Under the pieces are notes generated by a model that worked only from the letters and a program-made list of their open reading frames with translations, had not been told where the DNA came from and searched no databases. The position numbers were made by a program, and so were the translations under genes. From contig CP054689.1 of the NCBI GenBank assembly GCA_013348725.1, positions 1,724,501 through 1,788,500 of the forward strand: a stretch of 64,000 nt of DNA. Direction: 5' to 3'. Of this stretch, positions 7,442-15,284 are shown in pieces; the stretch's first letter is position 1, and each line of letters begins with the position of its first letter. The stretch is from Ectothiorhodospiraceae bacterium 2226. GTDB lineage: Bacteria; Pseudomonadota; Gammaproteobacteria; GCA-013348725.

Positions 7442-8029
7442 TTACAAACCGCCGCCCATGCCGGTGTCGCCACCGCCTTCCATGCCGCCCGTGTCGCCCT
7501 CGGGCTGCACGCCGACGTCACCTTCTCCTTCGGGCGCGCCCATGCCGTTCTCGGGCTGGGCGCCGATGCCGGCCTCTTCCTCGGCCGCAGCGAACTCAGC
7601 GGCCTCGTCCTCCAGGCCGAGCGCGCGCAGGGTGTCCTCGTCGATCTCGCCGCTGGCCTGCAGGCCCTCGTTCTCCTGGAACTCCTGCAGCGCCTGCGAG
7701 GTTTCCGGGCCCTGGATGCCGTCCACGGACACATCCTTGCCCTGCTCGTTGAGGGCCTCCTGCACGGAACGGACGATGTCCTCGCTCGCGCCGGCGGTGT
7801 GGTCCTCCTGCCCCATCATGCCGTCCTGAGCGCCCATACCTTCATCGCCCATCATCCCCGGCTCCTGAGCCCCCATGTCCTGGCCGCCCATCATGCCCGG
7901 CTCAGTGGTCTGGTCCTGCGCCCCGGGATAGTCCGCGGAGCCGCCGCCCATCGTCTGGTCGGCCATGACGGGGGCCGCGGCCAGCGTGCCCGCGGCGGAA
8001 ACGGCAATTAGCCAAGTCTTCAGTTTCAT
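7442..8029 (-). CDS. Exported peptidoglycan-binding-like protein with Met/Gly-rich repeats
   Basis: A 195-residue protein: Sec signal (~1-24, PVMADQ), a Met/Gly/Gln-rich low-complexity segment with repeats of EPGMMG and MGAQ (~38-75), then a PG_binding_1-like domain (~82-145) with VSVDGIQGPETSQALQEFQ, and a Gly/Glu-rich tail. It is paralogous to 5185-5685, and both share the DEDTLRALGLE/DEQTLRALGLE end. The ATG at 8029 is preferred over an in-frame GTG six bases upstream because of its spacing to GGGAG. The methionine repeats could bind copper; that is speculation. Confidence 0.65.
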   Translation of the reverse strand: MKLKTWLIAVSAAGTLAAAPVMADQTMGGGSADYPGAQDQTTEPGMMGGQDMGAQEPGMMGDEGMGAQDGMMGQEDHTAGASEDIVRSVQEALNEQGKDVSVDGIQGPETSQALQEFQENEGLQASGEIDEDTLRALGLEDEAAEFAAAEEEAGIGAQPENGMGAPEGEGDVGVQPEGDTGGMEGGGDTGMGGGL

Positions 8030-8764
8030 AGCCACTACTCCCTGTGGGTCGTCACTCGATGCTCGCCATAGCGTCTGCCGGCGAGCGTGAACTCGGAGAA
8101 AAGGTTAGCAGTGGGGGGTGGCCCCGCAAGTGTCGGCGCGCGGCGACGCACTCACCGTTTTCGTCTGCGGTGGCACGCAAGCCTTTGTGGCGGAATCAGA
8201 ATTTGCGTCAGTGCCGGCATCCCCGAACGCCAGGCGAGGGCTCGCGACCGCGTTGCGAGCTTGCAAAATGGGATGGAATCGTGATTTGAGGGGCTGGAGA
8301 TGCGTGTTTTACGTCCGGAGTGAACATTCGACGACAGGTCATCGCTGCTCATCGCGCGGTAGCGGGGCAAGGTATGACGGTGCAGGTGCAGCCGCCGGCG
8401 ATCTGGTGCGGACGGGTTCCGGCGCCACCTTCTGAAGCCACATTCCATTAGAAGCCGGCGCCGCATTTAGAAGGGCGCGTCTCCGAGCTCGTCCATCAGG
8501 CAACGCACGAGAAGCGCGCGCGGGCAGCATCACGCCGAAGTAAGGAATGACGCGGCGGTTGCAGATACCGCCCTCCGTTTCGCGAGTCCAGCGGGTGCCA
8601 CCCCGTTCAGTTCACAGCCACATCTCACTCTTGTGCCCGTGTTCCGCTTAACGCGCCCCATCGCCGGCGCGATCTCAGCCGACGTACCGGCCGGGCCGGG
8701 CGCGGGCGGCGGATCGAGCCGGCCGCGAAACTTGAGCCATACTGGGCGGAAGCGTTTAACGACT
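8030..8764. other. 735-bp stretch without a supportable gene
   Basis: Open frames here are short, Arg-rich, overlap on both strands and lack convincing ribosome sites or family patterns. The composition drops locally to a lower GC content (8160-8330). The promoter of the antiporter operon must lie in the right part, but I could not place it: the best hexamer pair (TTGAGC/TTTAAC at 8732-8760) would start transcription after the ATG. Confidence 0.5.
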
Positions 8765-9292
8765 ATGTCCGACCAAGACCCAATCCGAGTCACTAGCTTC
8801 CTGGGCGGCCAACGGCGCGGCGCCGGCCTCACCGCGCGGCTGGTGTTGTTCGCCTTTCTGTGGTGGGTGCTGAGCGGGGGCAAGCCGGAATCCTGGTTAT
8901 GGGGCCTGCCCCTGGTGCTGGCCGCCGCCCTCGTCAATCCGGGCTTACCGCGTGCGGCGCCCTGGCGCTGGCGGGTGCGCGGCTTGCTGCGCTTTCTGCC
9001 GATGTTCGCCCTGTTCTCACTGCGCAGCGGCGCCGACGTCGGTTGGCGCGCGCTATACCCGCGGCGTGCGTTGCGGCCCGCACTGGTCTGTTACCTGTGG
9101 CGCGTGCCGGCGGGCCCCGCCCGCCTGTTTCTGGCCAACGCCATCAACCTGGTGCCGGGGACGCTGAGCGCGCGCATCGAAGCCCGCGCGCTCACGGTGC
9201 ACGTCCTCCACGACCCCGAGCGCGCGCTGGAGCATCTGGACGCCCTGGAGCGGCGCGTCGCGGAGTTGTTCGGCGTGCAGGTGCGGCCATGA
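8765..9292 (+). CDS. mrpE: Mrp-type antiporter subunit E
   Basis: A 175-residue MnhE/MrpE family protein: two to three membrane helices in the first 90 residues, then the conserved cytosolic part with FLANAINLVPGTLSARIE and LTVHVLHDPE, which is diagnostic. First gene of the operon. The next gene starts four bases before its stop (ATGA). MrpE is part of the multi-subunit Na+(K+)/H+ antiporter and supports assembly or activity. Confidence 0.88.
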   Translation: MSDQDPIRVTSFLGGQRRGAGLTARLVLFAFLWWVLSGGKPESWLWGLPLVLAAALVNPGLPRAAPWRWRVRGLLRFLPMFALFSLRSGADVGWRALYPRRALRPALVCYLWRVPAGPARLFLANAINLVPGTLSARIEARALTVHVLHDPERALEHLDALERRVAELFGVQVRP

Positions 9293-9582
9293 GCGGGATC
9301 TATGCGGGCGCGGTGGTGTTCCTGCTGGTGAACATCGTGGTCGGCCTGTTGCGGGTGCTGCGCGGGCCCACGGCCGCGGATCGCATGCTGGCGGCGGACC
9401 TGTTCGCCACCGCCGCGGTGGCCATCATGCTGCTGTTGTCGGTGGTTGCGGCGGAGCCGGCGCTGGTGGACGTGGCGCTGGTGTTCGCGCTGGTGTCGGT
9501 GCTGGCGGCGGTCACGTTCGTGAGCCGTCTATGGTCCGAGCAAGAGCGCGAGAAGGAGCGGGACGATGGCCCTGCTGCATAA
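9289..9582 (+). CDS. mrpF: Mrp-type antiporter subunit F
   Basis: A 97-residue MnhF/MrpF protein with three helices and the conserved RVLRGPTAADRMLAADL loop. The start at 9289 overlaps the mrpE stop (ATGA) and gives the usual family length. The charged C-terminal tail overlaps the start of mrpG by 17 bases. Confidence 0.88.
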   Translation: MSGIYAGAVVFLLVNIVVGLLRVLRGPTAADRMLAADLFATAAVAIMLLLSVVAAEPALVDVALVFALVSVLAAVTFVSRLWSEQEREKERDDGPAA

Positions 9583-9865
9583 CCTCGGGACGCTGCTGGT
9601 TCTGGCCGGCATCGGGTTCTTCTTCGCCGGCACCGTCGGGCTGCTGCGCTTTCCCGACGTCTACACCCGGCTGCACGCCTTGAGCAAGGCCGACAACCTG
9701 GGTCTGGGTCTGGTGTGCGCCGGCCTCGCCCTGCAGGCCGAAAGCCTCGCGCTGGGGCTGAAGTTCGTGCTCATCTGGGTGCTGGTGTTGCTGGCGGGCG
9801 CCACCGCCACCAGCCTCATCGCCCGTACGGCACTCGCGCGCGGCGTGCGCCCCTGGGGCGTGTGA
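9566..9865 (+). CDS. mrpG: Mrp-type antiporter subunit G
   Basis: A 99-residue MnhG/MrpG protein with three membrane helices and the hallmark LLRFPDVYTRLHALSKADNLG segment. It overlaps mrpF and is followed seven bases later by the A/B-type fusion. Small subunit of the antiporter membrane complex. Confidence 0.88.
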   Translation: MALLHNLGTLLVLAGIGFFFAGTVGLLRFPDVYTRLHALSKADNLGLGLVCAGLALQAESLALGLKFVLIWVLVLLAGATATSLIARTALARGVRPWGV

Positions 9866-9871
9866 GCCGAC

Positions 9872-10795
9872 GTGCTGGCGCTGGCGTTCGACGGCGTACT
9901 CGCCCTGGGTCTGTTGGCCGTCGCGTGGCAGGCGCTGCACAGCGCCGACCTGTTTCGCGCGGTGATCAGCTTCATGGTCTTCGGCGTGCTGATGGCGGTG
10001 GCGTGGGTGCGGCTGCAGGCGCCCGACATCGCGCTGGCGGAGGCCGCGATCAGCGCCGGGATCACCGGTGCGCTGCTGCTGTCGGCGCTCGGTCGCCTGC
10101 CGAGCGGTGGGCCGCGTCCCCCGCTGCGTGTCGGATGGCAGGAGGTGCTGGTGTGGGGCCCGCTCGGCGCGCTGTTCGTGCTCGCGCTCGGGATCACGGC
10201 GGTGCGCTTGCCGGCGCCCGGCCTCGGCCATGAAGTGCACGAGGCCTTGGCGCGCGCGGGCGCCGAGAATCCCGTGACCGCGGTGCTGATGAACATCCGC
10301 GCCTTGGACACCTTGCTGGAGGTGACCATCCTGCTGCTCGCGGTGGTGGTGGGTTGGTCGTTCCGCTCCTCGGTCTCCGCCGCCGCGGCACGCGTCCCGT
10401 CCCCGGCCCTGCCCGCCCTCGCGCGCCTGGTGTTTCCGGTGTTCCTGCTCGCCGCGGGCTACCTGTTGTGGGCCGGCACCCACGCGCCGGGCGGCGCCTT
10501 CCCCGCCGGCGCCGTGATCGCCGCCGGCGGGGTGTTGCTGCTGCTCGCGGGGGCCGCACCGGCGCTCGAGAACGGGCCGCCCCTGCGCTGGGCGCTCGCT
10601 TCCGGCGTCCTCGCCTTCCTGCTGGTCGCGCTGGGTGTGATGCTCGCCGGCCAAAGCTTTTTCAGCTATCCGCCCGCGCACGCGCGCGGCCTGATCGCGG
10701 CGCTGGAAGTGGCCATCAGCCTCGCCATCGGCTTCATGTTGATCGCCTTGTACGTGGGCGGTGAACCCGCGCTGCGGCGCAGGCGGTGGTCGTGA
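9872..10795 (+). CDS. MrpA C-terminal-like (DUF4040/MbhD) and MrpB fusion subunit
   Basis: A 307-residue membrane protein joining a DUF4040/MbhD-like unit (residues ~1-75; LQAPDIALAEAAISAGITGALLL, the conserved Pro-Asp-Ala-Glu helix), an MbhE-like linker with two helices (~88-170) and an MnhB domain (~185-300; GTHAPGGAFPAGAVIAAG). In standard Mrp operons the first part is the C-terminus of MrpA; here it is fused to MrpB and the large antiporter-like N-terminus of MrpA is absent. GTG start at 9872. Confidence 0.8.
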   Translation: MLALAFDGVLALGLLAVAWQALHSADLFRAVISFMVFGVLMAVAWVRLQAPDIALAEAAISAGITGALLLSALGRLPSGGPRPPLRVGWQEVLVWGPLGALFVLALGITAVRLPAPGLGHEVHEALARAGAENPVTAVLMNIRALDTLLEVTILLLAVVVGWSFRSSVSAAAARVPSPALPALARLVFPVFLLAAGYLLWAGTHAPGGAFPAGAVIAAGGVLLLLAGAAPALENGPPLRWALASGVLAFLLVALGVMLAGQSFFSYPPAHARGLIAALEVAISLAIGFMLIALYVGGEPALRRRRWS

Positions 10796-11064
10796 TCTAT
10801 GCGTTCCTCGCGGCGGCCTTGTTCGGCTTGGGCTTGCACGGCCTGGTGGCGAACCGTCATCTGCTGCGCAAGATCCTCGCCCTGAACGTGATGACCAGCG
10901 CGGTGTTCCTGATGCTGGTCGTTGTCGCCCACGCCGCGCCGGTGGTCGATCCGGTGCCCCACGCGATGGTGCTCACCGGTATCGTGGTGACCGTGAGCAC
11001 GACCGCGGCGGCGCTGGCGCTGCTGGTGCGCCTGCACAGCGGACACCGCGGCGCCGCCGAATGA
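10792..11064 (+). CDS. mrpC: Mrp-type antiporter subunit C (NuoK-like)
   Basis: A 90-residue MnhC/MrpC protein homologous to NuoK: three membrane helices, the conserved NVMTSAVFLML helix and DPVPHAMVLTGIVV, which is diagnostic. The GTG start at 10792 gives a GTGA overlap with the previous stop; an in-frame GTG two codons upstream is possible. Its stop overlaps the next start (ATGA). Confidence 0.88.
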   Translation: MIYAFLAAALFGLGLHGLVANRHLLRKILALNVMTSAVFLMLVVVAHAAPVVDPVPHAMVLTGIVVTVSTTAAALALLVRLHSGHRGAAE

Positions 11065-12557
11065 GCGGCGCGGCATGGTGGCACGGCGGCGAGCCGTGGC
11101 TGGTGCTCCTGCTGGTGATTCCGCTCGCCGGCGCCCTGCTGTGCTTCGCCCATGCGAACTGGGCGCGGGCGGTGGCGCTCGGCGCGGCCACGCTCACGGC
11201 CGTTGCCGCGGTGTTCTTGAGCGCGGCCGTGGCGCGCACGGGAAGCGTCGCCTACGCCGTCGGCGCATGGCCCGCGCCGCTCGGCATCCAGTGGCACGTA
11301 GACCCCCTCGGGGTGTGGATGCTCCTGTTGTCGGCGGCGGTGGGCTGGGCCGGCGTGGTGTACGCGCTGGGCTACTACTCGCCGCGCGGCGAGCATACCG
11401 CGGGCAGCCGTCAGGCGCGTTTCTTCTGGCCGCTGTGGCTGTTCCTGTGGGCCTCGCTCAATGCGATGTTCATGTCGGCGGACTTGTTCAACCTCTACCT
11501 CGCGCTGGAGCTGACCGGCCTGGCGGCCGTGGGACTAACCGCGCTGCCGGGGGTGGACCAGGCCCTGCGCGCGGCCATGCGCTATTTCCTCGCGAGCCTG
11601 CTCGGGTCGCTGGCGTATCTGCTCGGCGTGGCGCTGTTGTATGGGCGTTATGGCGTGCTGGACATCGGTCTGCTGGGCGAGCGCTTCGTGCTCGACTGGC
11701 CGGGAGTGCTCGCGGCCGCACTGATCACCCTGGCGCTGCTGCTCAAGTCGGCCATCTTCCCGTTGCACTTCTGGCTGCCCGCCGCGCACGGCCGCGCGCC
11801 CACGCCGGTGAGTGCGGTGCTCTCGGCGGTGGTGGTGGCGGCCACCTTCTACCTGCTGGTGCGCTTGTGGTTCGGCCCCTTGGACGCGCTGTTGCGGACG
11901 CCGGCGGCCAACTTGCTGGGCGCACTGGGCGCGGTGGCCATCGTGTGGGGGGCTATGCAGGCCCTGCGCCAGCGCCGCCTCAAGATGCTGATCGCCTACT
12001 CGACGGTCTCCCAGCTCGGCTACGGCATGCTGCTGTTTCCGCTCGCCGCGGCCGGTGCCGAGGCCGGGCTGGCCTGGTCCGGCGCCTTGCTGGTGGTGTT
12101 CGCCCATGGTTTGGCGAAGGCGGGGCTGTTCTTCGCCGCGGGCTGCATCGCGCTGCACTACGGCCACGACCGCATTGAGCGCCTGCTCGGCATGTGGGGC
12201 TCGGTGGCGTGGGCGTGGCTCGCCTTCGCGCTCGCCTCCGCGAGCCTGGTGGGGCTGCCGCCGAGCGGCGGATTCGCCGGCAAGTGGCTCATGCTGCAGG
12301 CGGCGATCGCCACCGAGGCGTGGCTGTGGGCGGGCGTCATCGTGGCGGGCACGCTGCTGACCGCGCTGTACCTGTTCCGCATCCTGGAGCGCGCCCTGCG
12401 GCCCGGCCCGCGGGTGCGGGAGGTGCGCCCGCTGCCGGCGCCTATGCTGGCGCTGGCGGTGATCCCCGCCGCCGGCGCCTTCCTGTTGGGGCTGTTCATG
12501 GCCCCCCTCGGCGACCTGCTCACGCTGGACGCGCCCTACGGGAGCGGCGGCCCGTGA
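11061..12557 (+). CDS. mrpD: Mrp-type antiporter subunit D (NuoM/N-like proton channel subunit)
   Basis: A 498-residue antiporter-like subunit with about 14 helices and the Proton_antipo_M core. The conserved helix-5 glutamate is present in LYLALELTGLAAVG, the helix-7 lysine in LLLKSAIFPLHFWLP, and the broken helix-12 lysine in FAHGLAKAGLFFAAG, so the proton path looks intact. ATGA overlap upstream, GTGA overlap downstream. Part of the cation/proton antiporter complex in the inner membrane. Confidence 0.88.
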   Translation: MSGAAWWHGGEPWLVLLLVIPLAGALLCFAHANWARAVALGAATLTAVAAVFLSAAVARTGSVAYAVGAWPAPLGIQWHVDPLGVWMLLLSAAVGWAGVVYALGYYSPRGEHTAGSRQARFFWPLWLFLWASLNAMFMSADLFNLYLALELTGLAAVGLTALPGVDQALRAAMRYFLASLLGSLAYLLGVALLYGRYGVLDIGLLGERFVLDWPGVLAAALITLALLLKSAIFPLHFWLPAAHGRAPTPVSAVLSAVVVAATFYLLVRLWFGPLDALLRTPAANLLGALGAVAIVWGAMQALRQRRLKMLIAYSTVSQLGYGMLLFPLAAAGAEAGLAWSGALLVVFAHGLAKAGLFFAAGCIALHYGHDRIERLLGMWGSVAWAWLAFALASASLVGLPPSGGFAGKWLMLQAAIATEAWLWAGVIVAGTLLTALYLFRILERALRPGPRVREVRPLPAPMLALAVIPAAGAFLLGLFMAPLGDLLTLDAPYGSGGP

Positions 12558-14212
12558 CGGAGCACGCCTGGGCGCTCCTGCTCGCCGTGGCCGCGCCCTG
12601 GGTCGCGTTGCTGCTGCTCGCGGGCCGTCGCACGCGTGGCTATCTCCCGCGCTGGGGCGCCTTGGCGGCCGTGCCCGCACTGGGCGTCGCGCTGTGGTTG
12701 CCGGATGGCGCGTTCACGCTCGGGCACCCGCTGTACGCGGCACGTTTCGGGATCGACCCGCTGGGACGTGCGTTCCTGCTGCTCGCCGCGCTGGTGTGGG
12801 CGGCGGCCGCGTTGTTCGCGCGCGGATGGCTGCCGCCCGGCGCGCGGCCCGCGCGCTTCATGGGTTTCTTTGTGCTGTGCATGGGCGCCAACTTCGGCCT
12901 GGCGCTGGCGCAAGACCTGCTCACCTTCTATGTGTTCTTCGCGTTGATGAGCTTCGCCGCGTACGGCTTGATCGTGCACGACGGCCGGCGCGCCTCGCGG
13001 CAGGCGGGGCGCATGTACGTGCTGATGATGGTGCTGGGCGAAGCGTGCCTGTTCACGGCGGTTGCGCTGGTTGCCTTGCGTGGCCCGGCGCTGGCCTTCT
13101 CCGGCCTGGACGTGGCGGCGGCGGGCCCGGTCGCGCTGCTGTTGTTCGTGCTGGGCTTCGGGATCAAATTCGGTCTGTTCGGCGCGCACCGTTGGCTGGC
13201 GCTGGCGCATCCGGCCGCGCCGGTGCCGGCCAGTGCGGTGCTGAGCGGCACCATGATCAAGGCGGGCCTGCTCGGTTGGCTGCGCGTGGCGGATGCGGCT
13301 CCTGCGTTGGAAACGGTCGGCTGGGTGCTGGTGGCGGTGGGTTTCGCGGGCGCCTTCTATGCCGCGCTGGTCGGTGCGCTGCGCGAGGACCCCAAGGCGC
13401 TGCTGGCGTACTCCAGCATCAGTCAGATGGGCCTCATCACGGCATTGAGCGGCGTGGCGCTGGCGGTGCCCGAGGCGCGTGCGGTGGCGCTGGCGGCGGC
13501 CGCGCTGTTCGCGCTGCACCACGCCCTCGCCAAGGGCGCCTTGTTCCTCAGCGTGGGTCATGCCGTGGCGGTCGCGGGCGGCGGCCGCATGCTGCTGGGG
13601 CTCGGCGTCCTGTTCTTGGCGTTGGCTCTCGCGGGCGCGCCCGGCACCGGCGGCGCGCTCGTTAAAGTGGCGGCCACCGAGGTACTGGACCGCGCGCCGC
13701 ATCCGCAGTTGCTCGGCGGGGCGTTCAGCTTGGCCTCGGCGGCCACGGCGCTGCTCATGACGCGCTTCCTGATCGTGTTGCGCGCGTATCGCGCCCCGAA
13801 TCCTGCGCGCGAGGCGCGCGCGCTGTGGTGGGGCTGGGGCGTATTGGTCGTCGCGGCCGCGGCGGTGCCGTGGTGGTGGGCGCCCGAGGCGCAGTGGCGG
13901 GCGCAGGCATGGCGGCCGGCGGAGCTGTGGGGCGCCGCTTGGCCGGTGCTGCTGGGCGCCGCGGGCGCCCCGCTCGCGGCGCGGATGGCGCGGATGGCGC
14001 GCGGCGGCTGGCGTCCGCTGCGCGCCATTGCCGCACTCGCGCGGGCTGCGAGCCGCGGCCTGGCGACGCGCTTCGCATCGGCCGCTCGGCGCGTGCTGCG
14101 TGTCGAGCCGCTGCTGCACGAGTGGCGCCTGGTCGGCAAGCTGCTGGCAGCCATCGGCGCAACACTGCTCGTGCTCCTGTGGTGGGGCGCGAACGGTTAC
14201 CATGGGACATGA
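12554..14212 (+). CDS. Second antiporter-like (NuoL/MrpA/MrpD-type) subunit lacking the helix-5 Glu
   Basis: A 552-residue Proton_antipo_M protein with about 14 helices plus a C-terminal extension. The helix-7 lysine (GFGIKFGLFGAHRWL), a second lysine in GTMIKAGLLG and the helix-12 lysine (ALHHALAKGALFL) are present, but the position equivalent to the conserved helix-5 glutamate reads FFALMSFAAYGLI, so Glu is replaced by Ala. It takes the place of the large MrpA N-terminus in this operon. The GTG start overlaps the mrpD stop. Its C-terminus ends with one more helix (LLVLLWWGAN). Confidence 0.8.
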   Translation: MTEHAWALLLAVAAPWVALLLLAGRRTRGYLPRWGALAAVPALGVALWLPDGAFTLGHPLYAARFGIDPLGRAFLLLAALVWAAAALFARGWLPPGARPARFMGFFVLCMGANFGLALAQDLLTFYVFFALMSFAAYGLIVHDGRRASRQAGRMYVLMMVLGEACLFTAVALVALRGPALAFSGLDVAAAGPVALLLFVLGFGIKFGLFGAHRWLALAHPAAPVPASAVLSGTMIKAGLLGWLRVADAAPALETVGWVLVAVGFAGAFYAALVGALREDPKALLAYSSISQMGLITALSGVALAVPEARAVALAAAALFALHHALAKGALFLSVGHAVAVAGGGRMLLGLGVLFLALALAGAPGTGGALVKVAATEVLDRAPHPQLLGGAFSLASAATALLMTRFLIVLRAYRAPNPAREARALWWGWGVLVVAAAAVPWWWAPEAQWRAQAWRPAELWGAAWPVLLGAAGAPLAARMARMARGGWRPLRAIAALARAASRGLATRFASAARRVLRVEPLLHEWRLVGKLLAAIGATLLVLLWWGANGYHGT

Positions 14213-14233
14213 TTCGAGTGGCGGGAGGGTGAC

Positions 14234-14443
14234 ATGGACGCGCAGGCGCGCATCGAAGAATTGGAGATACGCTCGGCCCATCAGGAGCGCGCATTGGAGC
14301 AGTTGTCGGAGCAGGTCGCGGCGCAACAGCAGCGTCTGGACGCCCTCGAAGCGCAGTTGGAGCGGCTGCGTGAGCTGTTGCGCGCGGTGGCGCCCTCCGA
14401 CATTGCGCCCGAGGCGGAGGAGCGGCCGCCGCCGCATTACTGA
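14234..14443 (+). CDS. slyX: SlyX family protein
   Basis: A 69-residue coiled-coil protein with heptads from IEELEIR to LERLRELLR and the typical PPPHY C-terminus of SlyX. The ribosome site GGAGGG is well spaced. It starts 22 bases after the antiporter operon and may be co-transcribed. Function of SlyX is unknown. Confidence 0.85.
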   Translation: MDAQARIEELEIRSAHQERALEQLSEQVAAQQQRLDALEAQLERLRELLRAVAPSDIAPEAEERPPPHY

Positions 14444-14452
14444 GCGGTGCGG

Positions 14453-14824
14453 TCAGGCCGCGCCGAGGAAGCGCACGAACGGCATCAGGCTGAAGTAGAG
14501 GATGCCGGCCGCGCCGGCGAGGTAGAGCAGGCTGCGCAGCGGGTGGCGCATGAGCCGCGCGACCAGGGTCTCGTGCTCGCCGCGGCGGCGCCGCTCGGCG
14601 TACTCGGTCTGCATTCGCCGCGCGTGTTCGGCCTGCCAGTCGTCCAGCAGGCGCCGCGCCGCGGCCACGTCCGCCCCGTCGCGTAGCCAGATGGCGGCCA
14701 CCGAGATGCCCCACGGCCCGGCTTGGGTCTCGTAGAAGTCGATACCGTGCTCGCTCAGCAGCGCGCGCACCGCGTCGGCTTCGTCCTCGGGGACGCTGTT
14801 GAGCCTGAATAGAAGTGTGGGCAC
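14453..14824 (-). CDS. DUF6164-type membrane protein
   Basis: A 123-residue protein starting with a ferredoxin-like half (TLLFRLNSVPEDEADAVRALL, then GIDFYETQAGPWGISVAAIWL) resembling DUF2007/DUF6164, and ending in one or two membrane helices (LRSLLYLAGAAGILYFSLM). The GTG start at 14824 has GGGAG upstream. Function unknown; possibly a signal-transducing or binding domain anchored at the membrane. Confidence 0.6.
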   Translation of the reverse strand: MPTLLFRLNSVPEDEADAVRALLSEHGIDFYETQAGPWGISVAAIWLRDGADVAAARRLLDDWQAEHARRMQTEYAERRRRGEHETLVARLMRHPLRSLLYLAGAAGILYFSLMPFVRFLGAA

Positions 14825-14897
14825 CGCACGGCTCCCGGGCGCGACAAGGGGCGACGAAACGCCCAGCATACCCGAGCGATCGCGCGTGCCGCGAGTC

Positions 14898-15284
14898 TCA
14901 GCGGGCGTGCGACGCCGAGGCCAGGGCCTGGATGCAGGCCTCGATCTCGTCGAACTTCGCCGGCTTGTGCAGGATGCGCACCCCGTGGGACTTGGCCGCT
15001 TCGGCAAACGCCACGTCCTTGTTGCCCGTGATCATCAGGCACTGGGTGTCGGCGTGGGCGCGTATGCCTTCGATCACCTCGAGCCCGGTCTTGTCCGGCA
15101 GGTAGTAGTCGGTGAGGACCACGTCAGGGCGAAAGCCTTGCTCCACCAGCGCGATGGCCGCCCGGCCGGTGGACGCGTAGCGCGCCTTGAAGCCGGCCTC
15201 CCGGAACAGAATCTTCCAAATGGCAACCAGGTCGTCCGAGTCCTCGACGACCAACAGGTGCGTCTCATTCCGAGGCGGCGCCAT
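14898..15284 (-). CDS. Single-domain response regulator (CheY-like)
   Basis: A 128-residue receiver domain with acidic pocket Glu14/Asp15, phosphoacceptor Asp59 (VLTDYYLPDKTG), Thr86 and Lys107, all five key positions intact; no output domain. Its start overlaps the end of the large kinase gene by 20 bases, so it is co-transcribed and is the likely phosphotransfer partner of that kinase. Confidence 0.85.
   Translation of the reverse strand: MAPPRNETHLLVVEDSDDLVAIWKILFREAGFKARYASTGRAAIALVEQGFRPDVVLTDYYLPDKTGLEVIEGIRAHADTQCLMITGNKDVAFAEAAKSHGVRILHKPAKFDEIEACIQALASASHAR

Noticed and set aside
8044-8466. Small frames in the gap before the antiporter operon
   Set aside because: Overlapping on both strands, Arg-rich, no family pattern or start signals.
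9512-10681. Long open frames antisense to the antiporter operon (also 11535-12680 and 12536-14437)
   Set aside because: Gln/Arg/His-rich shadows produced by high-GC codon bias opposite clear MrpA/B/D-type genes.
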